Shown one piece after another: positions 1 through 5,355 of a stretch of DNA of 5,803 nt; the first letter of the stretch is position 1; every line of letters begins with the position of its first letter. The notes beneath the pieces were generated by a model. The model ran no database searches. It was not told where the DNA came from and saw only the letters and a program-made list of their open reading frames with translations. The stretch is taken from assembly GCA_038238115.1 (NCBI GenBank), contig JBBRYB010000153.1, forward strand, positions 1 through 5,803, in the 5' to 3' direction. The stretch is from JBBRYB01 sp038238115 (GTDB lineage: Bacteria; Actinomycetota; Actinomycetes; Propionibacteriales; Nocardioidaceae). Position numbers and translations under genes: made by a program.

Positions 1-1
1 C

Positions 2-457
2 GGGCGCGAGTTCCCGAGGGTGGTGCGGAGCGTCTACCTGATCGTCCGGGATCCCGGGCGTGCGGAGGACCTGTCGCAGGAGGCCTTCATCCAGCTGTTC
101 AGGCACTGGAAGAAGGTCTCTGCCTATGAGCGACCTGAAGCGTGGGTACGACGGGTAGCCATCCGGTTGGCGACCCGGTATGCCCGTCGCGAGCGCACAC
201 GTGGGGAGCTCGAGCGCCGGACGGCGGTCCCGCGAAAAGACGTCGAGGGCGGCTTCGACGTACTGGAGGCGCTGCGCGAGCTGTCATTGAAGCAGCGGGC
301 CGCCATCGTGCTGCACTACTACGAGGACCGGCCGGTCGACGAGGTCGCTCAGATCCTCGACTGCTCCGAGAACACCGTCAAGTCGCACCTGCACCGAGGT
401 CGGGCAAGCTTGCGCGTGCTGCTGGCTCACGGGGAGGAGGGGCACCATGGCGAGTGA
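2..457 (+). CDS. ECF (SigE-like) RNA polymerase sigma factor, 5'-truncated
   Basis: This is an alternative sigma factor that directs RNA polymerase to specific promoters, probably in response to an envelope signal. The reading frame is open to the left edge, and the residues before the GTG at 20 (GREFPR) look like the usual sigma region 2 lead-in, so the true start lies outside the window. Counting from that GTG, region 2 covers about residues 1-60, with the motif DPGRAEDLSQEAF at 11-23. A linker rich in Arg and Glu follows. Region 4 covers about 80-135 and has the helix-turn-helix core EVAQILDCSENTVKSHLHRG at 108-127. There is no C-terminal extension beyond region 4, so this is a minimal two-domain ECF protein. 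It overlaps the next gene by 11 bases, which suggests translational coupling with its regulator. The family assignment is firm. The exact ECF subgroup and target promoters are not visible. Confidence 0.93.
   Translation, partial: GREFPRVVRSVYLIVRDPGRAEDLSQEAFIQLFRHWKKVSAYERPEAWVRRVAIRLATRYARRERTRGELERRTAVPRKDVEGGFDVLEALRELSLKQRAAIVLHYYEDRPVDEVAQILDCSENTVKSHLHRGRASLRVLLAHGEEGHHGE
433..440 (+). promoter_or_regulatory. Ribosome binding site for the 447 gene, inside the sigma gene
   Basis: The purine run GGAGGAGG lies inside the last codons of the sigma factor gene, 6 bases before the ATG at 447. It is a strong Shine-Dalgarno sequence. It supports this start and independent as well as coupled translation of the downstream regulator. 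Confidence 0.75.
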
Positions 458-1148
458 GCAGCAGCTGCGAGATGAGCTGACGCGGGCGGCGGAGGTAGTC
501 GAGCCCGACGTCGACGCTGCATTGGTCCAGGTCATCGGTACGGCTCGGCGGCGCCACCGCACCCGCGTGACCGCACTTGCCGTCGCGATCGTGATCGTGA
601 TCGTCGGAGCAGTGGGGTTCGCACAGCTCGGCCATGACCTCCTTGGCCGGGAGCCGAGTCCGGCCAACCACTCGACGGTGCCCAACGGGCTCCAGGCACC
701 CCCGGATCTGCACGCCCGGGGACGCAACGCCCTTACCGGTGAGTGGCAGAGCAGCTCCTACCCCCGTGCCAGGGTCAGCGCGGCCATCACGGCGTCCGGG
801 CTGAGCTCAGCCGACGCAGACCACACGCTCGGGACCGCCAAGCAGTGGTTCGTGCAGATGACGTTCAGCCAAAACGACGGCAACGCGGCTCTCGTGGTGG
901 AGACGTCAGATCCCGGCAACCCGGGCGCATCGCTGACCATCAGCGACAAGTACCTCTACACCCTGCTCCCCTCCAACCGGCTCCTCCTGACAAGTACCCA
1001 TGGGGAGACTCACTGGGTGTTGTCGTACCAGCTGCACGGCGACGCCTTGCTCGTGCACGTCCCCAGCTCGACGGCCGACCGGTTGGACCATCGCACGGCC
1101 GCGCAGCTCATCGCGTGGACGTTCGCGCCTCTCACGCTGGTGCACTAG
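447..1148 (+). CDS. One-TM membrane protein, putative anti-sigma factor/sigma regulator
   Basis: This 233-residue protein is probably the membrane-bound regulator of the preceding sigma factor. Seen in the sequence: a cytoplasmic N-terminus of about 40 residues with an amphipathic helix (LRDELTRAAEVVEPDVDAAL) and an Arg/His-rich stop (ARRRHRTR, 33-40). One transmembrane helix follows at about 41-62 with an IVIVIV core. A Pro-rich linker (about 67-92) leads to an extracytoplasmic domain from about 95 to 233. That domain begins with LTGEW and ends with WTFAPLTLVH, resembling the Gly-x-Trp start and the Ala-Pro-Phe-Thr type ending of lipocalin-like domains that I recall in actinobacterial proteins beside SigE-type sigma factors. 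The protein contains no cysteine, so it is not a zinc-binding (HxxxCxxC) anti-sigma factor. The 11-base overlap with the sigma gene supports a partner role. The anti-sigma function is inferred from position and topology. No anti-sigma domain is recognised with certainty. Confidence 0.8.
   Translation: MASEQQLRDELTRAAEVVEPDVDAALVQVIGTARRRHRTRVTALAVAIVIVIVGAVGFAQLGHDLLGREPSPANHSTVPNGLQAPPDLHARGRNALTGEWQSSSYPRARVSAAITASGLSSADADHTLGTAKQWFVQMTFSQNDGNAALVVETSDPGNPGASLTISDKYLYTLLPSNRLLLTSTHGETHWVLSYQLHGDALLVHVPSSTADRLDHRTAAQLIAWTFAPLTLVH
587..604 (+). repeat. Three tandem copies of GATCGT within the TM segment
   Basis: The hexamer GATCGT occurs three times in perfect tandem and encodes the alternating Ile-Val core of the transmembrane helix. 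Each unit is two codons, so gain or loss of a copy would lengthen or shorten the helix by two residues without breaking the frame. It is most simply a coding consequence of the hydrophobic segment. Confidence 0.6.
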
Positions 1149-1154
1149 CAAGGG

Positions 1155-2927
1155 CTAGCCGATCCAGAGGTCCTTCCAGGTCGGCATCCCGTAGATCTCG
1201 TCGACGTAGTCGTTGTGCACCCTGGAGCCGCGCATCATCGCCTCCCCGCCGTACCCGGTGACGACCACCGGGAAGTAGGTGGTCTGGATGGTCTTGTCCA
1301 GCGCGTTCCACGCCGCCGGCTGCTGAGCGAGTGGCAGCAGCTGGATGGCGGCTATCCGGTCGTCGACGGCGGCCTGCGAGAAGGCCCCAAGGTTGAAGCT
1401 GAAACCGCGGTTGTCGCCGCCGGGCGTCTCGATAACCGGAGGAATCGCGGCGCCGCCGGAGGCCCAGTCGGCGCACCATCCTCCCGCGCGGACGTTGACG
1501 GGCGCCCGCGGGTTCTGCTGGAAGTCCGACCCGTAGGCCGCCGAGCTGGTGGCGACCGCCGTCGGCGTGAAGCCAGCGGCGGTCAGCGCCCGGACGAGGA
1601 CGTCCTTGACGGCCACGGCGGACGGGTTGTCGCTCGGGTAGGCAAACCGGATCGGGTAGCCGAGGTTGCCGCTCCGTGTCAGCAGCTTCTTCGCCATCGC
1701 CGCGTCGGTGGTGCCGGGCGGGTGGCCGGGGAGCGGGTTGTAGGGGACTCGTCCGACGACGCCCGGTGGGTCCATGTTCGAGGCTGGGAGGCGGGTGACT
1801 CCCGGTATGTCGTCGTCGGCTGTCCAGGCAGCCTGGTAGGGGTAGGCGTAGGCGAGCGCGCGACGGACGTCGATGTCGGTGATCTTCTGGTTGTCCGGGA
1901 ACCAGAGGTACGTGCACTGGTTGGTCCCTGTGACGAGTCGGTCACCCGCGGTCTCGCTGAACTGTGCGTAGTGCGCACCTTGGACGCTGTACATCGAGAT
2001 GGTCGTCTGTGCGGTTCCCTTGTCGGCGAGCATCGTGGCGTCGATCTCGTTGCTGGTCGTGGCGACGTTGAAGTCGAACTGGTCGACGTACTGGTGGCGA
2101 CCGGGGTCGGTGGCTGCGCTCCAGTAGGGGTTCTTGACCAGTGTGAGGGACTGCCCGGGGGTGATGGCCTTGACCATGTACGGGCCGGTGGCGAGCGGAT
2201 GGTTCTTGTAGGTCAGGGGGTCGCTCGCACTCCCCGCCGGGATGGGGCTCATCGCCGGGAAGGACCCCCAGTAGGGCATGTCGGGGAACGGCCTGGACAT
2301 TCTGAGGGTGATCGTCCGGCCGTGGACGGTGACCCCGCGGTAGCCCCGCGGCGAGCGATAAGGCCCCTGGTACGCCCCCCCGTGCAGGAAGTACGCGTTG
2401 GTGTAGTCGGCGCCGCCCGGGAACGTCGCGCGGTCGAACGACCGCTCGATGCCGAACTTCAGGTCCGCCGGCGTGACCAGCTTCCCGTTCTCGAACCTGA
2501 CGCCCCGGCGCAGGGTGAACCGCCACGTCTTGAAGTGGTCCGTCGAGCGGCCGAGGTCGGTGGCCAGGTCGGGAACCAGGACCATGGCGTGGCTTGCCGG
2601 GTCGTACACGTACTGCGTCAAGGACCGGACCATCAACCCGCTCAGGATCGACACCGCGTCCGTGTAGTAGGCCTCAGTCGGGTCCAGGGTGGACAGGCCG
2701 AAGTCACTCAGCACGGTCAGTGTCCCCCCCTGCTTCGCACCGGGAATCGGTGGCGCGGGCGGACGCCGGTTCGGGAGCCTCGCCGACGACTCAGGCAGGA
2801 CCGTAGGGTGCGACGAAATCCTCGCGCCAGGAGGGCCGTTCGCCGTCCCGCTTCCTGTGCCGGTGCAGGCGGCCAGCGCCAGGAGAGCGCTGACTGCCAG
2901 TGCGACGGCGCTTGCCCTCGTGTGCAT
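1155..2927 (-). CDS. Family 5 extracellular solute-binding lipoprotein (DppA/OppA-like) of an ABC transporter
   Basis: This 590-residue protein is a lipid-anchored substrate-binding protein of the SBP_bac_5 family, which delivers peptides or similar solutes to an ABC permease at the outer face of the membrane. I place the start at the ATG at 2927 because it has a strong ribosome binding site and begins a classic lipoprotein signal: Arg at 4, a hydrophobic core at 7-19, and lipobox LAAC with Cys21. A Pro/Ser-rich tether follows to about residue 65. Family hallmarks are GGTLTVL (67-73), the WRFTLRRGVRFENG stretch (about 135-148), PLATGPYMVK (244-253) before VKNPYW (264-269), DIDVRRALAYA (351-361), and a late GGWCADWASGG segment (482-492) where relatives have a W-x-A-D loop. 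The length is normal for the family. No permease or ATPase gene lies on either side in this window, so the transport partner is unknown. The substrate cannot be read from the sequence. Confidence 0.94.
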   Translation of the reverse strand: MHTRASAVALAVSALLALAACTGTGSGTANGPPGARISSHPTVLPESSARLPNRRPPAPPIPGAKQGGTLTVLSDFGLSTLDPTEAYYTDAVSILSGLMVRSLTQYVYDPASHAMVLVPDLATDLGRSTDHFKTWRFTLRRGVRFENGKLVTPADLKFGIERSFDRATFPGGADYTNAYFLHGGAYQGPYRSPRGYRGVTVHGRTITLRMSRPFPDMPYWGSFPAMSPIPAGSASDPLTYKNHPLATGPYMVKAITPGQSLTLVKNPYWSAATDPGRHQYVDQFDFNVATTSNEIDATMLADKGTAQTTISMYSVQGAHYAQFSETAGDRLVTGTNQCTYLWFPDNQKITDIDVRRALAYAYPYQAAWTADDDIPGVTRLPASNMDPPGVVGRVPYNPLPGHPPGTTDAAMAKKLLTRSGNLGYPIRFAYPSDNPSAVAVKDVLVRALTAAGFTPTAVATSSAAYGSDFQQNPRAPVNVRAGGWCADWASGGAAIPPVIETPGGDNRGFSFNLGAFSQAAVDDRIAAIQLLPLAQQPAAWNALDKTIQTTYFPVVVTGYGGEAMMRGSRVHNDYVDEIYGMPTWKDLWIG

Positions 2928-3010
2928 GACATACCCCCCTTGCAGTAAGGCCATGCCTTGTCGTACACCGACCCTGGCACATATCCCGCGGATGTCCAGG
3001 CCCCACGACT
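2928..3010 (-). promoter_or_regulatory. Leader/promoter region of the solute-binding protein gene (weak promoter only)
   Basis: This stretch between the hairpin and the gene start should hold any dedicated promoter. The best candidate on the minus strand is TGGACA (2998-2993), one mismatch from the -35 consensus, with CAGGGT 16 bases downstream as a poor -10. I see no convincing operator or riboswitch. The gene could instead be read from upstream if the hairpin at 3011-3047 is leaky. Confidence 0.25.
2934..2941 (-). promoter_or_regulatory. Ribosome binding site deciding the start of the solute-binding protein
   Basis: On the minus strand the sequence AAGGGGGG ends 6 bases before the ATG at 2927. 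No comparable site precedes the longer in-frame start at 3038, and the lipoprotein signal begins exactly at 2927. This site therefore decides the start. Confidence 0.75.
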
Positions 3011-3047
3011 GAGAGGGTCCACGCCGCTCTCGCGACATGGACCTCTC
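3011..3047 (-). terminator. Long hairpin with GAGA tetraloop; probable U-tract-less terminator or RNA processing element
   Basis: The minus-strand RNA folds into a near-perfect hairpin: the 5' arm GAGAGGUCCAUGUCGC (16 bases) pairs with GCGGCGUGGACCCUCUC through 16 base pairs with one bulged C. The loop is GAGA, a GNRA tetraloop closed by C-G. Two of the pairs are G-U wobbles in this RNA. They would be A-C mismatches in the plus-strand RNA, so the structure belongs to the minus-strand transcript. It begins 25 bases after the stop of the second propeller gene and ends 83 bases before the start codon of the solute-binding protein gene. No U tract follows; four U residues precede it. In actinobacteria such a hairpin most likely ends or attenuates the upstream operon. 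It might instead protect the mRNA 3' end. Confidence 0.6.
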
Positions 3048-3072
3048 AAAAGGAGCTCGTGATACCGGCGGA

Positions 3073-4197
3073 CTACCGCGGGCCGGCCCCCCCGGCGTAC
3101 AGGGCCGACGGCCCCTGCCGCTCGAGCAGCTTCATCGTGCGTTCGATGCCGCGCTGGACAGCGGTCGGCGTCGCGTCGACCTGCGCAGACGCTTGGTGCT
3201 GCAGCGGCGCGCTGCCCCAGTCGGGCGTGTAGGCGGTGAGGTCGCCGCCGATCAGGTGCTGATGACTGCCGTCGGAGTGCATCACGAACAGCTCGTTGCA
3301 GCAGGCGTCCGGGTAGCGCCGGTCGCTGATGAACGCGACATAGTCGCCGCTCGGTGACGGGCCGGGGCTGATGTCACCGTTCGGCCACGGAGAGAACGTC
3401 AGCTGTGTGACGTGCGAGCCGCTGACCGGAGTCCTGAACACTTGATCGCCATAGCCGGTGGGCGAATTCCGAAAGAAGTACACGGACCGCCCGCTCGCAT
3501 CCCACTTCGCGGACCTGCCTTCGATGCGTGCCGGCGTGATCGGATGGGCCGGCGCACTTCCATCCAGAGGCATCAGCCAGACCTGCACGTCGATGCCCTT
3601 CCAGCCGAAGCGGCTGAATGCCAGCCACTGCCCATCCGGTGAGACCTGCGGCCGAAGGTCGGCACCGGCCCGGATCCCGTGCCGATAGGTGGTCAACGCC
3701 TGTCGGTGGGTGCCGTCGAAGCGCACCGAGTATAGAGCGCATCCACCGGGCGGATCGGGCCGGCATCGGGAGAAGAGGATGCGTTTCCCGTCCGCTGTGT
3801 AGTCGACGCTGAAGTCGAAGTAGCCAGGCCCGTCGGTTGTCACCAGCCGCAGGTCGGTTCCGTCGGCCCTCGTCGTGTAGATCGACGAGCCGTCGCCGTT
3901 GAACAGCGGGAATGCGATGCGGGTGCTGTCGGGCGACCAGGCGGGTGCGTCGGCGCAGCGGCTGCGGAAGTGGGTCACCTGGACGAGCGCCGTCCCGTCG
4001 GGGTTGATCGTGTACAGCTGGCAGTCCGGACCGTCGAACGCAATCCGCCCGTCGACAGGTCGTGCCTGAGCCGCGTACGACGGCTGCCCGCCCGCCGCGA
4101 CGACGGGGTTGCTGCCCCACGCCGGGACCGCCAAGCCGAGCGACAGCGCGGTGACGCCAGCCAGCGCGAAACGTATGAGGTTGCGATTGCGGTTCAT
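3073..4197 (-). CDS. Exported TolB-like PD40 six-bladed beta-propeller protein (second of a tandem pair)
   Basis: This 374-residue exported protein is built from PD40/WD40-like repeats related to the TolB propeller but lacks TolB's N-terminal domain. It has an N-terminal signal (NRNRN, then a hydrophobic stretch at 8-26) with possible cleavage near residue 28 or 35, and no lipobox. The repeat cores are WSPDS (87-91), YTADG (133-137), VSPDG (185-189), WDASG (232-236) and PSPSG (280-284), closed by DWG (326-328), giving six blades. Blade tips carry NPDGT-like turns (65-69). The C-terminal tail (329-374) leaves the propeller and includes a charged helix-like stretch (VQRGIERTMKLLERQ). Six cysteines (59, 81, 145, 153, 299, 300) lie in the exported part. 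The start is supported by GGAGGA 8 bases upstream. It lies 16 bases after its paralogue and is probably co-transcribed with it. The role is unknown; protein or ligand binding is typical of such propellers. Confidence 0.88.
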   Translation of the reverse strand: MNRNRNLIRFALAGVTALSLGLAVPAWGSNPVVAAGGQPSYAAQARPVDGRIAFDGPDCQLYTINPDGTALVQVTHFRSRCADAPAWSPDSTRIAFPLFNGDGSSIYTTRADGTDLRLVTTDGPGYFDFSVDYTADGKRILFSRCRPDPPGGCALYSVRFDGTHRQALTTYRHGIRAGADLRPQVSPDGQWLAFSRFGWKGIDVQVWLMPLDGSAPAHPITPARIEGRSAKWDASGRSVYFFRNSPTGYGDQVFRTPVSGSHVTQLTFSPWPNGDISPGPSPSGDYVAFISDRRYPDACCNELFVMHSDGSHQHLIGGDLTAYTPDWGSAPLQHQASAQVDATPTAVQRGIERTMKLLERQGPSALYAGGAGPR

Positions 4198-4205
4198 TTC
4201 GTCAT

Positions 4206-4211
4206 TCCTCC
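4206..4211 (-). promoter_or_regulatory. Ribosome binding site in the 16-base gap between the two propeller genes
   Basis: GGAGGA on the minus strand sits 8 bases before the ATG at 4197. It occupies much of the short gap after the stop of the upstream propeller gene, leaving no room for a promoter. This supports a two-gene operon. Confidence 0.7.
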
Positions 4212-4213
4212 GT

Positions 4214-5185
4214 TCACCGGGTTGCGGTGTCGGTTGATGTGGAGGTGCCCCAGTCGGTGAAGAAGACGTGCCGGTGGTTCGTCACGATCGGGTGCATGTT
4301 CAGACCGTTCGCGTTCATGACGAACACGTCGGCGCCGAAACCCACCTGAATGTCGCTGATCAGCACGATCTGCCGGCCGTCCGGCGAGTACGACGCGAAC
4401 CCTGCCGACTTGTTCGTCGGCTCGTGGCTGATCCGGCGAGCCCGCGTCCCATCCGGGTTCATCACCCAGGTGTGCACGTTCGGCCGGTCACAGTCACTGG
4501 TGAACAGGATCCGGTTGCCCAACGGCGACCACGACGGGAAACAGCCCTCGATCGCGGGTCGAGTCAACCGGTGCAGACCGCCACCGGAGGAGTTGACCAC
4601 CCAAACGGCAGACAGCAGGCCGGCACGGTTGCTGTAGAAGGCGATCTGGCTGCCGTTCGGAGACCACGACGGGTCACCGTTGTCGACATGGCTGCCGACC
4701 AGGATGTGCCTACCGGTGCCATCTGACCTCATCGTGTCAAGATCGCAGTACCCGTAGCTGTTGTTGCACCGCCTGACGACGAATTGGCTTCCGTCGGGTG
4801 ACCAGCGCGGTTGGTTGTAGTCCCACCCGTCGCTGTGCGCCAGCAGGTGTTTGCCGGTGCCGTCGGCGTTCATCACCATCAGGTCGAAGCTGCCCGACGC
4901 GTTGCTCACATAGGCGATCCGGCTGCCGTCTGGCGACCAGTCCGGCATGTCGACCTGGACGCCGCCCGACGCTTGCGTCAGCTGCCGTTCGTCGCTCCCG
5001 TCCGGGTTCACCGTGTAGATCTGTGACTGCGCTCCCTCCGTGGCGAATGCGATCCGGCCGTTGGCGACGAGCAGAGCTGGACTCGACGCTTGAGCGGTGG
5101 GCGCCGCAGCCGGCGCGAACGCCACCAAGGACGATGTGAGGATGAATGCCGCGGCGATCTTTCCACGGCCGAGCGGTTGCCCCAT
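4214..5185 (-). CDS. Exported TolB-like PD40 six-bladed beta-propeller protein (first of a tandem pair)
   Basis: This 323-residue exported propeller is a diverged paralogue of the next gene. The signal peptide is clear: GRGK, then a hydrophobic core at about 10-24 and an Ala-Gln-Ala cleavage site before Ser34. After the strand NGRIAF (42-47), which probably closes the ring, the repeat cores are WSPDG (83-87), WSPDG (128-132), WSPNG (174-178), WSPLG (219-223) and YSPDG (266-270), ending in DWG (311-313), so six blades. NPDGS/NADGT/NPDGT turns recur at blade tips (60-64, 106-110, 243-247). The four cysteines are 140, 147, 215 and 232. The ATG at 5185 is chosen over an in-frame ATG at 5338 because TTAGGAGG lies just upstream and the signal peptide begins here. 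TolB's N-terminal domain is absent and no catalytic domain is fused. It is probably the first gene of an operon. Its molecular role is not evident from the sequence. Confidence 0.9.
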   Translation of the reverse strand: MGQPLGRGKIAAAFILTSSLVAFAPAAAPTAQASSPALLVANGRIAFATEGAQSQIYTVNPDGSDERQLTQASGGVQVDMPDWSPDGSRIAYVSNASGSFDLMVMNADGTGKHLLAHSDGWDYNQPRWSPDGSQFVVRRCNNSYGYCDLDTMRSDGTGRHILVGSHVDNGDPSWSPNGSQIAFYSNRAGLLSAVWVVNSSGGGLHRLTRPAIEGCFPSWSPLGNRILFTSDCDRPNVHTWVMNPDGTRARRISHEPTNKSAGFASYSPDGRQIVLISDIQVGFGADVFVMNANGLNMHPIVTNHRHVFFTDWGTSTSTDTATR

Positions 5186-5189
5186 GGTG

Positions 5190-5195
5190 CCTCCT
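5190..5195 (-). promoter_or_regulatory. Ribosome binding site deciding the start of the first propeller gene
   Basis: AGGAGG, part of TTAGGAGG, lies 4 bases before the ATG at 5185 on the minus strand. It supports this start over the in-frame ATG at 5338, which would bury the signal peptide 51 residues inside the protein. Confidence 0.75.
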
Positions 5196-5253
5196 AAGGT
5201 CTTCACTACCCAACAGACCCGGGCGGACCAGAAGGTTGCAGGCGCCGGGTGTA

Positions 5254-5309
5254 GTTCGGAACAGGACGCGCCTAGGTGCTCGCGTCCGGCCGCGCGCCGC
5301 GGTCCGAAC
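5254..5309. promoter_or_regulatory. Nested inverted repeats in the divergent intergenic region
   Basis: The 170-base region 5186-5355 separates two divergent genes and carries a cluster of inverted repeats. GTTCGGAAC (5254-5262) can pair with GGTCCGAAC (5301-5309): seven pairs, one mismatch, one more pair. Inside it, GGACGCG (5264-5270) and CGCGTCC (5281-5287) are perfect arms around a 10-base loop containing the palindrome CCTAGG. A second small inverted repeat, CCGCG-CGC-CGCGG, spans 5290-5302. GTTCGGAAC is also a 9-base near-perfect palindrome and recurs, slightly changed and inverted, at the other end. This could be a pair of operator sites for a regulator of both genes or an RNA structure. 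Some of it could be chance in GC-rich DNA. Confidence 0.35.
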
Positions 5310-5318
5310 CATGCTCCT

Positions 5319-5349
5319 GGAACCTGGCCGGCGTGCACTCAGTTAGTGT
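5319..5349 (+). promoter_or_regulatory. Promoter of the DUF885 gene giving a leaderless mRNA
   Basis: The hexamer TAGTGT (5344-5349) fits the actinobacterial -10 pattern TAnnnT and ends 6 bases before the ATG at 5356. Transcription would therefore begin at or next to the A of the start codon. No Shine-Dalgarno sequence lies in the 20 bases before that ATG, which agrees with leaderless translation. A good TTGACA-like -35 at normal spacing is missing. GGAACC (5319-5324) followed 17 bases later by GTTA (5342-5345) resembles an ECF-sigma promoter, which is an alternative reading of the same site. Confidence 0.5.
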
Positions 5350-5355
5350 TCTTAC

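Noticed and set aside
142..480. Alternative open frame across the sigma factor gene, and similar frames at 284-727 and 743-1261
   Set aside because: They overlap genes with supported frames, and their Arg/Gly/Ala-rich translations show no domain.
1153..1160. GGCTAGCC palindrome as an operator
   Set aside because: Eight-base palindromes are frequent by chance, and it lies at the 3' ends of two genes, not near a promoter.
1215..2948. A 577-codon open frame on the plus strand opposite the solute-binding protein gene
   Set aside because: It is antisense to a gene with a clear lipobox and family motifs. Its translation is a low-complexity mix of Arg, Gly, Val and Asp with no recognisable domain, which is common opposite GC-rich genes.
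2928..3038. Longer start for the solute-binding protein at 3038
   Set aside because: That ATG lies within the hairpin at 3011-3047, has no good ribosome binding site, and would place the lipoprotein signal 37 residues into the protein.
3064..3085. GC-rich dyad CCGGC/GCCGG around the stop of the second propeller gene as a terminator
   Set aside because: The stem is short and interrupted, overlaps the stop codon and has no U tract. The hairpin at 3011-3047 is far stronger.
5186..5338. Longer start for the first propeller at 5338
   Set aside because: The added 51 residues precede a normal signal peptide, and TTAGGAGG sits directly before the ATG at 5185.
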